From JBEKHI01 sp050012355 (GTDB taxonomy: Bacteria; Actinomycetota; Actinomycetes; Streptosporangiales; Streptosporangiaceae): a DNA stretch of 16,873 nt. Under the pieces are notes generated by a model that saw only the letters and a list, made by a program, of their open reading frames with translations, ran no database searches and was not told where the DNA came from. The position numbers and the translations under genes are program-made. Shown in pieces: positions 6,836 to 13,459 of the stretch. The DNA lies in contig JBEKHI010000159.1 of assembly GCA_050012355.1 (NCBI GenBank), positions 1 through 16,873 of the forward strand, in the 5' to 3' direction. Numbering within the stretch: the stretch's first letter is position 1; every line of letters starts with the position of its first letter.

Positions 6836-8455
6836 ATGCTGCCGGGTTGGAAGGCGGTGATGGGAAAGGCGGCCTACGGCCTCGCCTGCGTCGCGGCGGT
6901 CTTGGGGCTGGTCACCAGCGGGTTCGCGTACTACGCGACGAACACCGCGGAGACCTTCGGCACCTCGAGAGTGCTGGCCGGCGGCCCGTCGACCGGGGCG
7001 ATGAACATCCTGATCATGGGCCTGGAGTCACGCACCTACTGGAATGGGACCCCGCTTGACCACCATCTCCAGTACATGCTGAATCTCGGGTCAATCGGTG
7101 GCGAGGAGACCAACACCCTCATCCTCATGCACATCTTCGCCGGCGGGCACAAAGCGGTGGCCTTCTCCATCCCCCGTGACGACTATGTCACGATGTACGG
7201 GACCCTTGGCTACTCGGGAACCCCGGCGCAGAACAAGATTGACGACGCCTACAACGCCGCGATGCAGCAGGAGCTGATCAACGACCGGTCGCAGCACCCG
7301 AACTGGACGTCGGCGGAGGACAACCTCGACGCGAACCAGTCTGGCCAGCAGGCCGAGGTCGATACGGTCGAGGCGCTGACCGGGGTCACCATCAACAAGT
7401 TCGCTGAGCTCAACCTGATCGGCTTCTATGAGCTCGCTGACGCGTTCCGCGGCGTCGAGGCGTGCATCAACAGCTGGCCGGGTGGCGATGGTGTCGGGCC
7501 GGGAGGGAACCTGTCCGATCCGGTCTCGTACAACTCAGACGAGGGTCAGGATGCCGGTTCCGGCTTCGCGGGGAAGGCGGGCCTGCAACACCTGAGCCCG
7601 GTGCAGACGCTGGAGTTCGTCCGGCAGCGGCACAACCTGCCCGAGGGCGACATCGACCGGACCGAGCGCCAGCAGGCGGTCCTTGACTACGTGCTTTTCC
7701 AGCTGAGGCACGAGGGAGTGCTCTCCGACCTCGGCAAGCTCGGCTCACTGGTGAACGTCGCGAAGGCATACATGCAGGTCAGCGGGGGCTGGAACCTGCT
7801 GGAGTTCGCCGCGGAGATGAACGCGCTGACCTCGCACAACCTGACCTTCTACACGCTGCCCAGCACCCCGGGCCCCGACGTTTCTGGCATCGGGGACGTG
7901 AACGATGTCAATGTCGCTCAGATCCAGGCCCAGGTCCAGCAGGCGTTCAACGCTCCGGTCGCGTCCAGCGCAGCCCAGCCCAGAGTCGGCACCACGAAGC
8001 AGGCAGCCGCGGTGCCGCCCGCCTCCGATGTCACCGTGGATGTGTACAACTCCGGTCAGACACCGGACCTGGCGGGAGACTTGTCAGCGGCGCTGGTCAA
8101 GAAGGGCTATCGGGCGGGCGCCGTGGCGGAGTACCCGACGGCGCTACCACTGACCACGATCACGTACGGGACGGGTGCGGCGGCCCAGGCCAACGCTGAG
8201 GTGATCGCCAAGGACCTTGGCCTGACCGCGACGGCGAGTTCCTCGGTCGCGGCGGGGCACGTGCAGGTCATCCTCGGCGCATCCGTCACGGCCCTGCCGG
8301 CTAGCCTCAGCGCCCAGCCGACGGCCTCGCCGAGCAGCACAAGCACCGCCACCACTGGCAACACCGCCAACACTGGCAACACTAACGTGAACACCGCGAC
8401 GACACCGCTGGAGAAGCAGGCGCAGGCCGAGTACGGCATCCCCTGCGTGTACTGA
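6836..8455 (+). CDS. LytR-CpsA-Psr (LCP) family protein with LytR_C domain
   Basis: LCP proteins are membrane-anchored phosphotransferases that attach glycopolymers (teichoic acid, arabinogalactan or capsule) to peptidoglycan. The 539 residues comprise a short cytoplasmic start, a membrane helix at about 12-33, an LCP domain at about 55-292 and a LytR_C domain at about 398-483, followed by a Thr/Asn-rich tail ending GIPCVY. LCP motifs include NILIMGLESR (57-66), AFSIPRDDYV (109-118), NKIDDAYNAAM (133-143) and VRQRHNLPEGDIDRTERQQ (262-280). In the first motif Glu64 stands where Asp is usual. The ATG at 6836 follows GGGAGGAGG by 6 bases; the upstream in-frame extension would run through the inverted repeat and is rejected. 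Its position inside the hut cluster is unexpected. It may be transcribed separately. Confidence 0.92.
   Translation: MLPGWKAVMGKAAYGLACVAAVLGLVTSGFAYYATNTAETFGTSRVLAGGPSTGAMNILIMGLESRTYWNGTPLDHHLQYMLNLGSIGGEETNTLILMHIFAGGHKAVAFSIPRDDYVTMYGTLGYSGTPAQNKIDDAYNAAMQQELINDRSQHPNWTSAEDNLDANQSGQQAEVDTVEALTGVTINKFAELNLIGFYELADAFRGVEACINSWPGGDGVGPGGNLSDPVSYNSDEGQDAGSGFAGKAGLQHLSPVQTLEFVRQRHNLPEGDIDRTERQQAVLDYVLFQLRHEGVLSDLGKLGSLVNVAKAYMQVSGGWNLLEFAAEMNALTSHNLTFYTLPSTPGPDVSGIGDVNDVNVAQIQAQVQQAFNAPVASSAAQPRVGTTKQAAAVPPASDVTVDVYNSGQTPDLAGDLSAALVKKGYRAGAVAEYPTALPLTTITYGTGAAAQANAEVIAKDLGLTATASSSVAAGHVQVILGASVTALPASLSAQPTASPSSTSTATTGNTANTGNTNVNTATTPLEKQAQAEYGIPCVY
8345..8380 (+). repeat. 18-bp tandem duplication in the LCP gene tail
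   Basis: Two adjacent 18-base units, 8345-8362 and 8363-8380, differ at one base. They encode part of the Thr/Asn/Gly-rich tail (TATTGN-TANTGN). This probably reflects replication slippage in a flexible region outside the folded domains. Confidence 0.7.
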
Positions 8456-8490
8456 GCATCTCCAGGCCGGGACGCCACTACGCCGTCGGC

Positions 8491-8610
8491 GCAGATATCC
8501 GATATGTCGTGATAAGCGGGCGCGAGATCGTCCGGGATGGCCGTCACCTGCTCGTCGAGGGCGTCCCCGGTGAGCTATCCGCAGCCATCGGAGCCGCGCT
8601 CGATCAGTGA
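8491..8610 (+). pseudogene. Orphan duplicate of the hutF 3' end (direct repeat copy 2)
   Basis: The sequence encodes ADIRYVVISGREIVRDGRHL and continues to a TGA, matching the last 38 residues of HutF with no frame break. Of about 13 base differences several are silent and most of the others give related residues (T to S, F to L, V to A), while N to Y and G to D are less mild. There is no start codon, ribosome binding site or remaining catalytic domain, so it is a fragment rather than a gene. It lies 36 bases after the LCP stop and 378 bases before hutI. It shows that the LCP segment is bracketed by hutF-derived direct repeats, suggesting insertion or recombination at the hutF end. Confidence 0.85.
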
Positions 8611-8663
8611 GCGGGTTCGCGAACCGGGCATCCGCACCATTTCGCCCTGTTGTCGCGCTCGGC

Positions 8664-8725
8664 GATTCTGGTCAGTGCTGCATTACCCGGACAAGAGTGC
8701 GGGTAATGCAGCACTGACCAGAATC
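8664..8725. repeat. Perfect inverted repeat, 26-bp arms, 10-base loop
   Basis: The left arm is 8664-8689 (GATTCTGGTCAGTGCTGC... to CCCG) and the right arm is its exact complement at 8700-8725, around the loop GACAAGAGTG. No mismatches occur on either strand. It starts 54 bases after the stop of the hutF fragment, mirroring the hairpin after hutF itself, though the two sequences are unrelated. No U-run follows. It could be a terminator, a structured leader or a small repeat element. Confidence 0.8.
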
Positions 8726-8849
8726 ATTCGAACATATAGGCAATCGCGACGACCGACGCAACCGGTCGATAACATGTCAAACTGGTCAGCTGTCGAGATC
8801 AGCCGCACCAACCAGGAAAGCCGCCCTCGGGGGCCGTGCTCGAAGGCGA

Positions 8850-8864
8850 TCGATGAGTCATCGA
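8850..8864. promoter_or_regulatory. Odd-centred palindrome upstream of the hutI leader
   Basis: TCGATGA-G-TCATCGA shares the pattern TCGATG-N3-CATCGA with 296-310, 327-341 and 6652-6666. It lies 42 bases before the short ORF and could be a regulator binding site. Confidence 0.35.
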
Positions 8865-8905
8865 CATCCCTTGGGGCCGCAGTCCTCGGGTAACGGAGGG
8901 CAACC

Positions 8906-8950
8906 ATGTTGACCATCTGCTGCACGCTGCGTAACGATCGGGTGGAGTAG
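8906..8950 (+). CDS. Short ORF MLTICCTLRNDRVE, possible leader peptide of hutI
   Basis: GGAGGG (8895-8900) sits five bases before an ATG that opens 14 codons and ends at TAG 8948-8950. This is the best ribosome binding site in the region, and the stop lies 38 bases before the hutI GTG. It is out of frame with hutI, so it is not an extension. A pair of adjacent Cys codons occurs at positions 5-6. Short upstream ORFs of this type can act as translation-sensing leaders, but no such role is known for hutI; that part is inference. Confidence 0.45.
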   Translation: MLTICCTLRNDRVE

Positions 8951-8988
8951 GGGGCTCGCAAGAGCGTGGCGGGGAAGAATTACCGATC

Positions 8989-10170
8989 GTGACTGCTAAC
9001 ACGGGGGCGCGCAGCACGCTGATCACCCGTATCGGCGAGCTGGTGACAAATGAAGGCGGCTTCGCCACGATCGAGAACGCCGCGCTGGTGATCGAGGGAG
9101 ACCGGGTCGTCTGGACGGGCCCGGCGAGTAGGGCGCCCGCCGCCGACAGCGTGGTCGACGCGGGCCGGCGCGTGGTACTACCTGGGTTCGTCGACTCGCA
9201 CGCGCACCTGGTGTTCGGCGGCGAGCGGAGCGCCGAGTTCGCCGCGCGGATGGCGGGCCAGTCATACCAGGCGGGCGGCATTCGTACCACGGTCGCCGCT
9301 ACCCGGAACGCGACGGATTCCCGGCTGCGCGCGCGGCTGCACCGGCTCGCCGGGGAGATGCTCAGGCAGGGGACCACCACCTTCGAGTGCAAATCCGGCT
9401 ACGGGCTGACCGTGCGGGACGAACAGCGCGCCCTCGTCCTAGCCAAAGAGGTCACGCCGGAGACCACCTACCTGGGCGCGCATGTCATCCCTGACGAGTA
9501 CGCCGACGACCCCGACGGCTACGTCGCGCTGGTCTGCGGGCCGATGCTGGATGCCTGCGCGGAGCACGCCAAGTGGGTGGATGTGTTCTGTGAGACGGGC
9601 GCGTTCGGTGCGGACCAGGCACGCGCCGTTATGGTCGCTGGAAAAGGCAAGGGCCTGCAGCCCCGGGTGCACGCCAGCCAGCTCGGGCCGGGGCCGGGGA
9701 TCCAGCTCGCGGTTGAGGTGGGGGCGGCGTCGGCGGACCATTGCACGTTCGCTACCGACGCCGACGTGGCCGCCCTCGCGTCATCGGACACGGTCGCGAC
9801 GCTGCTGCCCGGTGCGGAGTTCTCGACGCGGCAGCCGTATCCGGACGCCAGGCGGCTGCTCGACGCGGGCGTCACGGTGGCGCTCGCCACCGACTGCAAT
9901 CCCGGGACCTCCTACACCACGTCCATGGCGTTCTGCGTGGCGATGGCGGTGCGGGACATGCGGATGACGACCGCCGAGGCGGTCTGGGCGGCGACGGCGG
10001 GCGGTGCCCGCGCGCTGCGCCGCGACGACGTGGGCCGGCTCGTGCCGGGGGCACGGGCCGACCTCGTGGTGCTGGACGCGCCGTCGCACGTCTACCTGGC
10101 CTACCGGCCGGGAGTCCCGCTGGTCACGTCGGTCTGGCGGGACGGCGTTAACGTGTACCGGCCCGAGTGA
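8989..10170 (+). CDS. hutI: Imidazolonepropionase
   Basis: HutI hydrolyses 4-imidazolone-5-propionate to N-formimidoyl-L-glutamate, the third step of histidine degradation and the step between HutU and HutF. It is a cytosolic, metal-dependent amidohydrolase. The 393 residues are full length, with the metal motif HAHLVFGGERSAEF (His71, His73, Arg80), the substrate-binding ECKSGYGL (133-140), LGAH (162-165), HASQLG (His228), ADHCTF (His251) and ATDCNPGT (Asp302). The GTG at 8989 follows GGGGAAG with a 10-11 base gap. Although functionally tied to hutU and hutF, it is separated from them by the LCP gene and a 378-bp leader, so it may have its own promoter. Its 3' end overlaps the convergent flavin reductase gene by 70 bp. 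Confidence 0.96.
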   Translation: MTANTGARSTLITRIGELVTNEGGFATIENAALVIEGDRVVWTGPASRAPAADSVVDAGRRVVLPGFVDSHAHLVFGGERSAEFAARMAGQSYQAGGIRTTVAATRNATDSRLRARLHRLAGEMLRQGTTTFECKSGYGLTVRDEQRALVLAKEVTPETTYLGAHVIPDEYADDPDGYVALVCGPMLDACAEHAKWVDVFCETGAFGADQARAVMVAGKGKGLQPRVHASQLGPGPGIQLAVEVGAASADHCTFATDADVAALASSDTVATLLPGAEFSTRQPYPDARRLLDAGVTVALATDCNPGTSYTTSMAFCVAMAVRDMRMTTAEAVWAATAGGARALRRDDVGRLVPGARADLVVLDAPSHVYLAYRPGVPLVTSVWRDGVNVYRPE

Positions 10171-10622
10171 CGCAGCAGCGGCGAGCCGGATTCGGCGACG
10201 TACGCCACGTTAGCCACGGAACCGATTACCAGCAGGTGATCGCCCGCGGTCACTAGCCGCGAGACCCGGCACTCAACCGCCGCCAGCCCGCTGGACGGTA
10301 TCAGCGCGCCGGACAGCTTCCCCCGGTCATGCGGGACGTCGGCCAGCATCAGCCGCGCACCCGGCCGCCCTGCGGCGGAAAAACGTCCGGCCAGCATCTT
10401 CTGCGACGCCGCCAGCAACGTCACGGCGAACCGCGAGAGGCCGCGTCCGAAAACCTCGGCCGGATACGACTCCGCCATCAGCGCGACGGCCACCAGCGGC
10501 GGCTCGGCTGACAGCGGCAAGAACGCCGAGACCGTGACGCCGATGTCGTCACGGTCATCGGCGAACGTGACCAGCGTGACGCCGGACGCCCACTGTGCGA
10601 GGGCGCTCAGGAGATCTTCCAC
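10101..10622 (-). CDS. Flavin reductase-like FMN-binding domain protein
   Basis: The 173 residues match the flavin reductase/HpaC-like split-barrel family, which binds FMN and in many cases reduces flavin with NAD(P)H for a partner monooxygenase. Family features are LAQWASGVTLVTF (8-20), GVTVSAFLPLSAEPPLVAVAL (28-48), where the family usually has a T-SSF-S-DPP pattern, and ECRVSRLVTAGDHLLVIGSV (116-135) with the conserved GDH. No partner oxygenase is nearby, so the role is open. The ATG at 10622 overlaps the sppA stop by 16 bases, suggesting co-transcription. The last ~13 residues (SRQTDVTSGTPGR) lie in the antisense overlap with hutI and look non-conserved. Confidence 0.85.
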   Translation of the reverse strand: MEDLLSALAQWASGVTLVTFADDRDDIGVTVSAFLPLSAEPPLVAVALMAESYPAEVFGRGLSRFAVTLLAASQKMLAGRFSAAGRPGARLMLADVPHDRGKLSGALIPSSGLAAVECRVSRLVTAGDHLLVIGSVANVAYVAESGSPLLRHSGRYTLTPSRQTDVTSGTPGR

Positions 10623-12295
10623 AGCCCCGGCAGCATCAGCGGCCCGGCCGGAGGCAGCCCCGCGGCGGCGGCCAGCTGGGAGAACGTTCCCCAGCCGTCG
10701 AACAGCCGCGCGGCCGCCGGATGGGTCTCGCTCGACTCGGGTGTCCGCAACTGGTCAAGCGGCGACACCCGCGGGTACAGCCGGGCCGGTGCCGACGCGG
10801 GCAGCCCGCCGCGCTTGCGCGCGATCGCCAGGGCGTCACGCAGCCCGCCGGTCTCGTCGGCCAGCCCGTTGGCCACCGCGTCCACGCCGGTCCACACCCG
10901 GCCGCGGGCGAGTTCGTCCACCCGGTCCAGCGGCAGCCGCCGTCCCGACGCGACCTTCTCGGTGAAGTCCGTGTAGATCGCGTCCAGCCAGGTGTTGATC
11001 CGCGCCCACTCGTCCTCGCTGAACGGCCGGGAGGCGGAGAACATCGTCCCGAGCGAGCCGCCCTCGGTAACCGCGTCGGTCGACACTCCGACCCGGCCGA
11101 ACAGTTCGGCCAGCACCGGCTTGCCCATGATCACCCCGATGGACCCGGTAATGGTCCCCGGCTGGGTGACGATCACGTCCGCGGGCATCGAGATGTAATA
11201 ACCGCCGGACGCCGCCACGTCGCCCATCGATACCACCACCGGCTTGCCAGCGGCGCGGGCCCGCACCACTTCCCGCCAGATCGTGTCCGACGCCACCGCC
11301 GACCCACCAGGAGAACTTACGCGCAAAACGATGGAGCGCACTCGTTCATCGGAAACGGCGGCTCTGATCGCGGCGGTTAGGGTGTCAGACCCGATGCCGC
11401 CGCCACCGCCGAGCGGGCTCCGCGTGGCCCGGCCCTGCCGGATGGTGCCGTGCGCGTAGATAAGCGCCACGTGCGGCTCGCGGGTGGTGGTGGCGCGGCG
11501 AGGCAGTTCCGCGAGCGCGCGGGCTCGCTGATAACGCCCGACGAACAGCAGCGAGGCGTCCGAGCCGGCCTGTTTGCGGACGTCCTCGTAAACCTCGTCG
11601 CGATAACCGAGCGCGTCCACCAGGCCCTCGTCCAGCGCCTGCTTGGCCAGGAACGGCCCGCGGTCAAGCAGCGCGCGAGCCTCCTCCGGCGTCTTGCCCC
11701 GGCCCTCGGCGATCCCGGCCGCCACCTGCTCGGCGATCGACCCGGCCAGCCGCTGCGCGGTCTGCCGGGCGGGCTCGGTGAATCCGGTCTCGGTCAGCGC
11801 GTCGGCGGCGGTCTTGTACTCGTAGCGCTTGGCGGACTGGAAGTCGACGCCGGCCTTGGCTAGCGCGTCGTGGAGAAACACCTGTTCGACGCTGATCCCG
11901 GTCAGCCCGAGGGTGCCGGTCGGCTGCAGGTAGATCTTGTCGAAGGCGGTTGCCAGGTAGTACGGCAGATTGCCGCGGATGAACTCGCCGAAGCTCTCCG
12001 TCCAGGCGACGGTGAGCTTGCCTGATTCGCGAAACTTCAAGATCGCGTCACGCAGCTCCTGGACCCGGGCGAGCCCGATGCGGCTGCCGCCCACCTTCAC
12101 CACGAGAGCGCGTACCCGGTTGTCTTCGCTCGCGCGTTTGAGACCGTCGAGCACGTCAAGCAGCCGAGTGCGCTTCATCGCGAGGAGCGCCGAGACCGGG
12201 TCCTGCGGCTGCCCGTCGGCTAGTCCGTCGGTAAGGTCCAGCTCAAGGATCAGCGGTCCCGTGGCGCGTTTCCGAAGCCTGGTGGTGACGTCCAT
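10607..12295 (-). CDS. sppA: Signal peptide peptidase SppA, 67-kDa type
   Basis: SppA is a serine protease with a Ser/Lys dyad that degrades cleaved signal peptides and other membrane-associated peptides. The 562 residues contain the tandem duplication of the long type. The N-terminal half holds the general base Lys161 in KRYEYKTAADAL, and the C-terminal half holds the nucleophile Ser363 in GDVAASGGYYIS, within the ClpP-like fold. SSPGGSAVASD (327-337) and TGSIGVIMGKP (383-393) are also conserved. No N-terminal membrane helix or signal peptide is seen, unlike the E. coli enzyme, so it may act at the cytoplasmic face. The ATG at 12295 fits a leaderless start. The downstream flavin reductase gene overlaps by 16 bases. 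Confidence 0.95.
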   Translation of the reverse strand: MDVTTRLRKRATGPLILELDLTDGLADGQPQDPVSALLAMKRTRLLDVLDGLKRASEDNRVRALVVKVGGSRIGLARVQELRDAILKFRESGKLTVAWTESFGEFIRGNLPYYLATAFDKIYLQPTGTLGLTGISVEQVFLHDALAKAGVDFQSAKRYEYKTAADALTETGFTEPARQTAQRLAGSIAEQVAAGIAEGRGKTPEEARALLDRGPFLAKQALDEGLVDALGYRDEVYEDVRKQAGSDASLLFVGRYQRARALAELPRRATTTREPHVALIYAHGTIRQGRATRSPLGGGGGIGSDTLTAAIRAAVSDERVRSIVLRVSSPGGSAVASDTIWREVVRARAAGKPVVVSMGDVAASGGYYISMPADVIVTQPGTITGSIGVIMGKPVLAELFGRVGVSTDAVTEGGSLGTMFSASRPFSEDEWARINTWLDAIYTDFTEKVASGRRLPLDRVDELARGRVWTGVDAVANGLADETGGLRDALAIARKRGGLPASAPARLYPRVSPLDQLRTPESSETHPAAARLFDGWGTFSQLAAAAGLPPAGPLMLPGLWKIS

Positions 12296-12302
12296 GGGGT
12301 TA

Positions 12303-12308
12303 AGCCTA
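12303..12308 (-). promoter_or_regulatory. -10 box TAGGCT for leaderless sppA
   Basis: On the minus strand TAGGCT fits TANNNT and is followed by seven bases (TAACCCC) and then the sppA ATG. This spacing places the transcription start at the A of the start codon. There is no ribosome binding site, and only 28 bp separate sppA from the divergent NYN gene. Confidence 0.4.
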
Positions 12309-12323
12309 GAACGGACCTAAAGC

Positions 12324-12965
12324 GTGGACATCATCGTCGACGTCGCGAACGTCATGGGATCGCGCCCGGACGGCTGGTGGCGGGACCGGGCCGGCGCCGC
12401 CCAGCGGCTCTACGAACAGATCGCGGCTCTACCGGATAATCAGTATTTTCTGGTCCTGGAGGGCCAGGCGAAGGCCGCCGAGGCCCCGGACTTGCCACGG
12501 GTCAAGGTGATTAGAGCGCCTGGTTCCGGGGACGAAGCAATTGTTACGTTGGTCCGGTCTATCCCGGAAGGAGTGATTGTGGTCACAGCGGACCGGGAGC
12601 TCAGAAGGCGGTGCGAGGAAGCGGGTGCCACCGTACAGGGACCCCGCTGGCTCACGCATATGCTTCTGTTACGTAACCTTGTAATTAATCCCACCAGCTC
12701 ACGCCGTCGGGAACTGATGCTAATGCTCGTGGTCGCCATCGTCCTCATTGTTTTGCTCGCCTGCTCGCTCTACGCGCTGGACCGCGCCCTCAAGGTCCTG
12801 GCCCGCGGCAGACGCCGCCGCAACGCCGCCGAGCGGCTGTTCGCCGCGGCGTCGGTGGCCGAAGAGAAGGAAAAGAAGCGCCGCTCCGCCGAAGAGAAGA
12901 GCGGGGCCCTCACCTCGGTTATGCCGGCCATCGTCGACGACAAAGGCCCCCGCAAGGTCGCGTGA
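12324..12965 (+). CDS. NYN-domain protein with C-terminal membrane helix
   Basis: The first ~112 residues form a NYN (PIN-like) domain, a fold of small metal-dependent RNA nucleases. Likely acidic metal-binding residues are Asp6 (IVDVANVMGSRPDGWWRDR), Asp70-Glu71 (GSGDEAIV) and Asp90 (VVTADREL). Family members in actinobacteria usually end near this point. Here a very hydrophobic segment follows (LMLMLVVAIVLIVLLACSLY, about 131-150), then a basic stretch (RGRRRR) and a charged, Lys/Glu-rich probable coiled section (165-192). The positive-inside pattern would place both ends in the cytoplasm or orient the tail inward; topology is uncertain. The start is GTG 12324. Parts of the gene, especially 12650-12750, are poorer in G+C. 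The stop overlaps the next gene as GTGA. Confidence 0.75.
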   Translation: MDIIVDVANVMGSRPDGWWRDRAGAAQRLYEQIAALPDNQYFLVLEGQAKAAEAPDLPRVKVIRAPGSGDEAIVTLVRSIPEGVIVVTADRELRRRCEEAGATVQGPRWLTHMLLLRNLVINPTSSRRRELMLMLVVAIVLIVLLACSLYALDRALKVLARGRRRRNAAERLFAAASVAEEKEKKRRSAEEKSGALTSVMPAIVDDKGPRKVA

Positions 12966-13459
12966 CGCGCGTACTGGTCCTGTCCGATACGCATGCTCCC
13001 CGGCGCTGGAAGTCTTGCCCGCCCGCGGTGGCGAAGGAGCTCAGGTCCGCTGACCTGATCCTGCACGCCGGGGACGTGTGCACGGCCTCCGTGCTGTCCG
13101 AACTCTGCGACTATGCCCCGGTCCACGCGGTGATGGGCAATAACGACGGCCCGGACGTGGCCTCCTGGGGAGCACCCGACACGCTCACTATGGACATCGA
13201 AGGCCTCACGGTGGGGATGATTCACGACAGCGGCCAGGCCACCGGGCGGCTGGCCCGGATGCGGCGCCGTTTCCCCACCGCCAGCCTGGTGGTCTTCGGC
13301 CACTCGCACATCCCGCTGCAGGACGCGGATCTGGATGGATTCGCGATCTTCAACCCCGGCTCGCCCACCGACCGCCGCCGCCAGCCGCACGGCACCATCG
13401 GCATCCTGGACATCGACGGCGGGGAACTGCGACGGACGGAGATCCGGCCGGTTACCTGA
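12962..13459 (+). CDS. YfcE/MJ0936-type metallophosphoesterase
   Basis: The 165 residues carry the calcineurin-like phosphoesterase metal motifs in order: SDTH (Asp9, His11), HAGD (His35, Asp38), GNND (Asn60 or Asn61), His88 (MIHDS) and GHSH (His114, His116), then NPGSPTDRR, typical of the YfcE branch. Such enzymes hydrolyse phosphodiesters in vitro; natural substrates are usually unknown. The GTG start overlaps the NYN gene's stop by 4 bases, so the two are translationally coupled and may share a role in nucleotide or RNA metabolism (inference). The 3' end overlaps the convergent PucR-type gene by 8 bases. Confidence 0.9.
   Translation: MTRVLVLSDTHAPRRWKSCPPAVAKELRSADLILHAGDVCTASVLSELCDYAPVHAVMGNNDGPDVASWGAPDTLTMDIEGLTVGMIHDSGQATGRLARMRRRFPTASLVVFGHSHIPLQDADLDGFAIFNPGSPTDRRRQPHGTIGILDIDGGELRRTEIRPVT

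Larger units (their letters stand above)
8611..8988. other. Region between the hutF fragment and hutI
   Basis: No conserved gene is seen here. It contains the 12-bp palindrome GGTTCGCGAACC (8614-8625), a perfect inverted repeat with 26-bp arms (8664-8725), a TANNNT-type box TAACAT (8770-8775), the odd-centred palindrome TCGATGA-G-TCATCGA (8850-8864), and a 14-codon ORF (8906-8950) with a strong ribosome binding site. Parts near 8680-8780 are clearly richer in A+T than the genes around. It is probably a regulatory leader region for hutI. Confidence 0.6.

Noticed and set aside
6569..8490. The LCP segment as an insertion sequence or transposon
   Set aside because: There is no transposase or integrase gene and no terminal inverted repeat pair joining the two ends; only hutF-derived direct repeats are seen.
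8537..8893. A 118-codon plus-strand frame between the hutF fragment and hutI
   Set aside because: It starts out of frame inside the hutF-derived repeat and runs through the hairpin; it looks accidental.
8683..8961. A 92-codon minus-strand frame in the hutI leader region
   Set aside because: It crosses the perfect hairpin and the short ORF, has no ribosome binding site that I can see and no recognisable family.
10595..11380. A 261-codon plus-strand frame opposite sppA
   Set aside because: It is antisense to the conserved catalytic half of SppA and has shadow-type composition.
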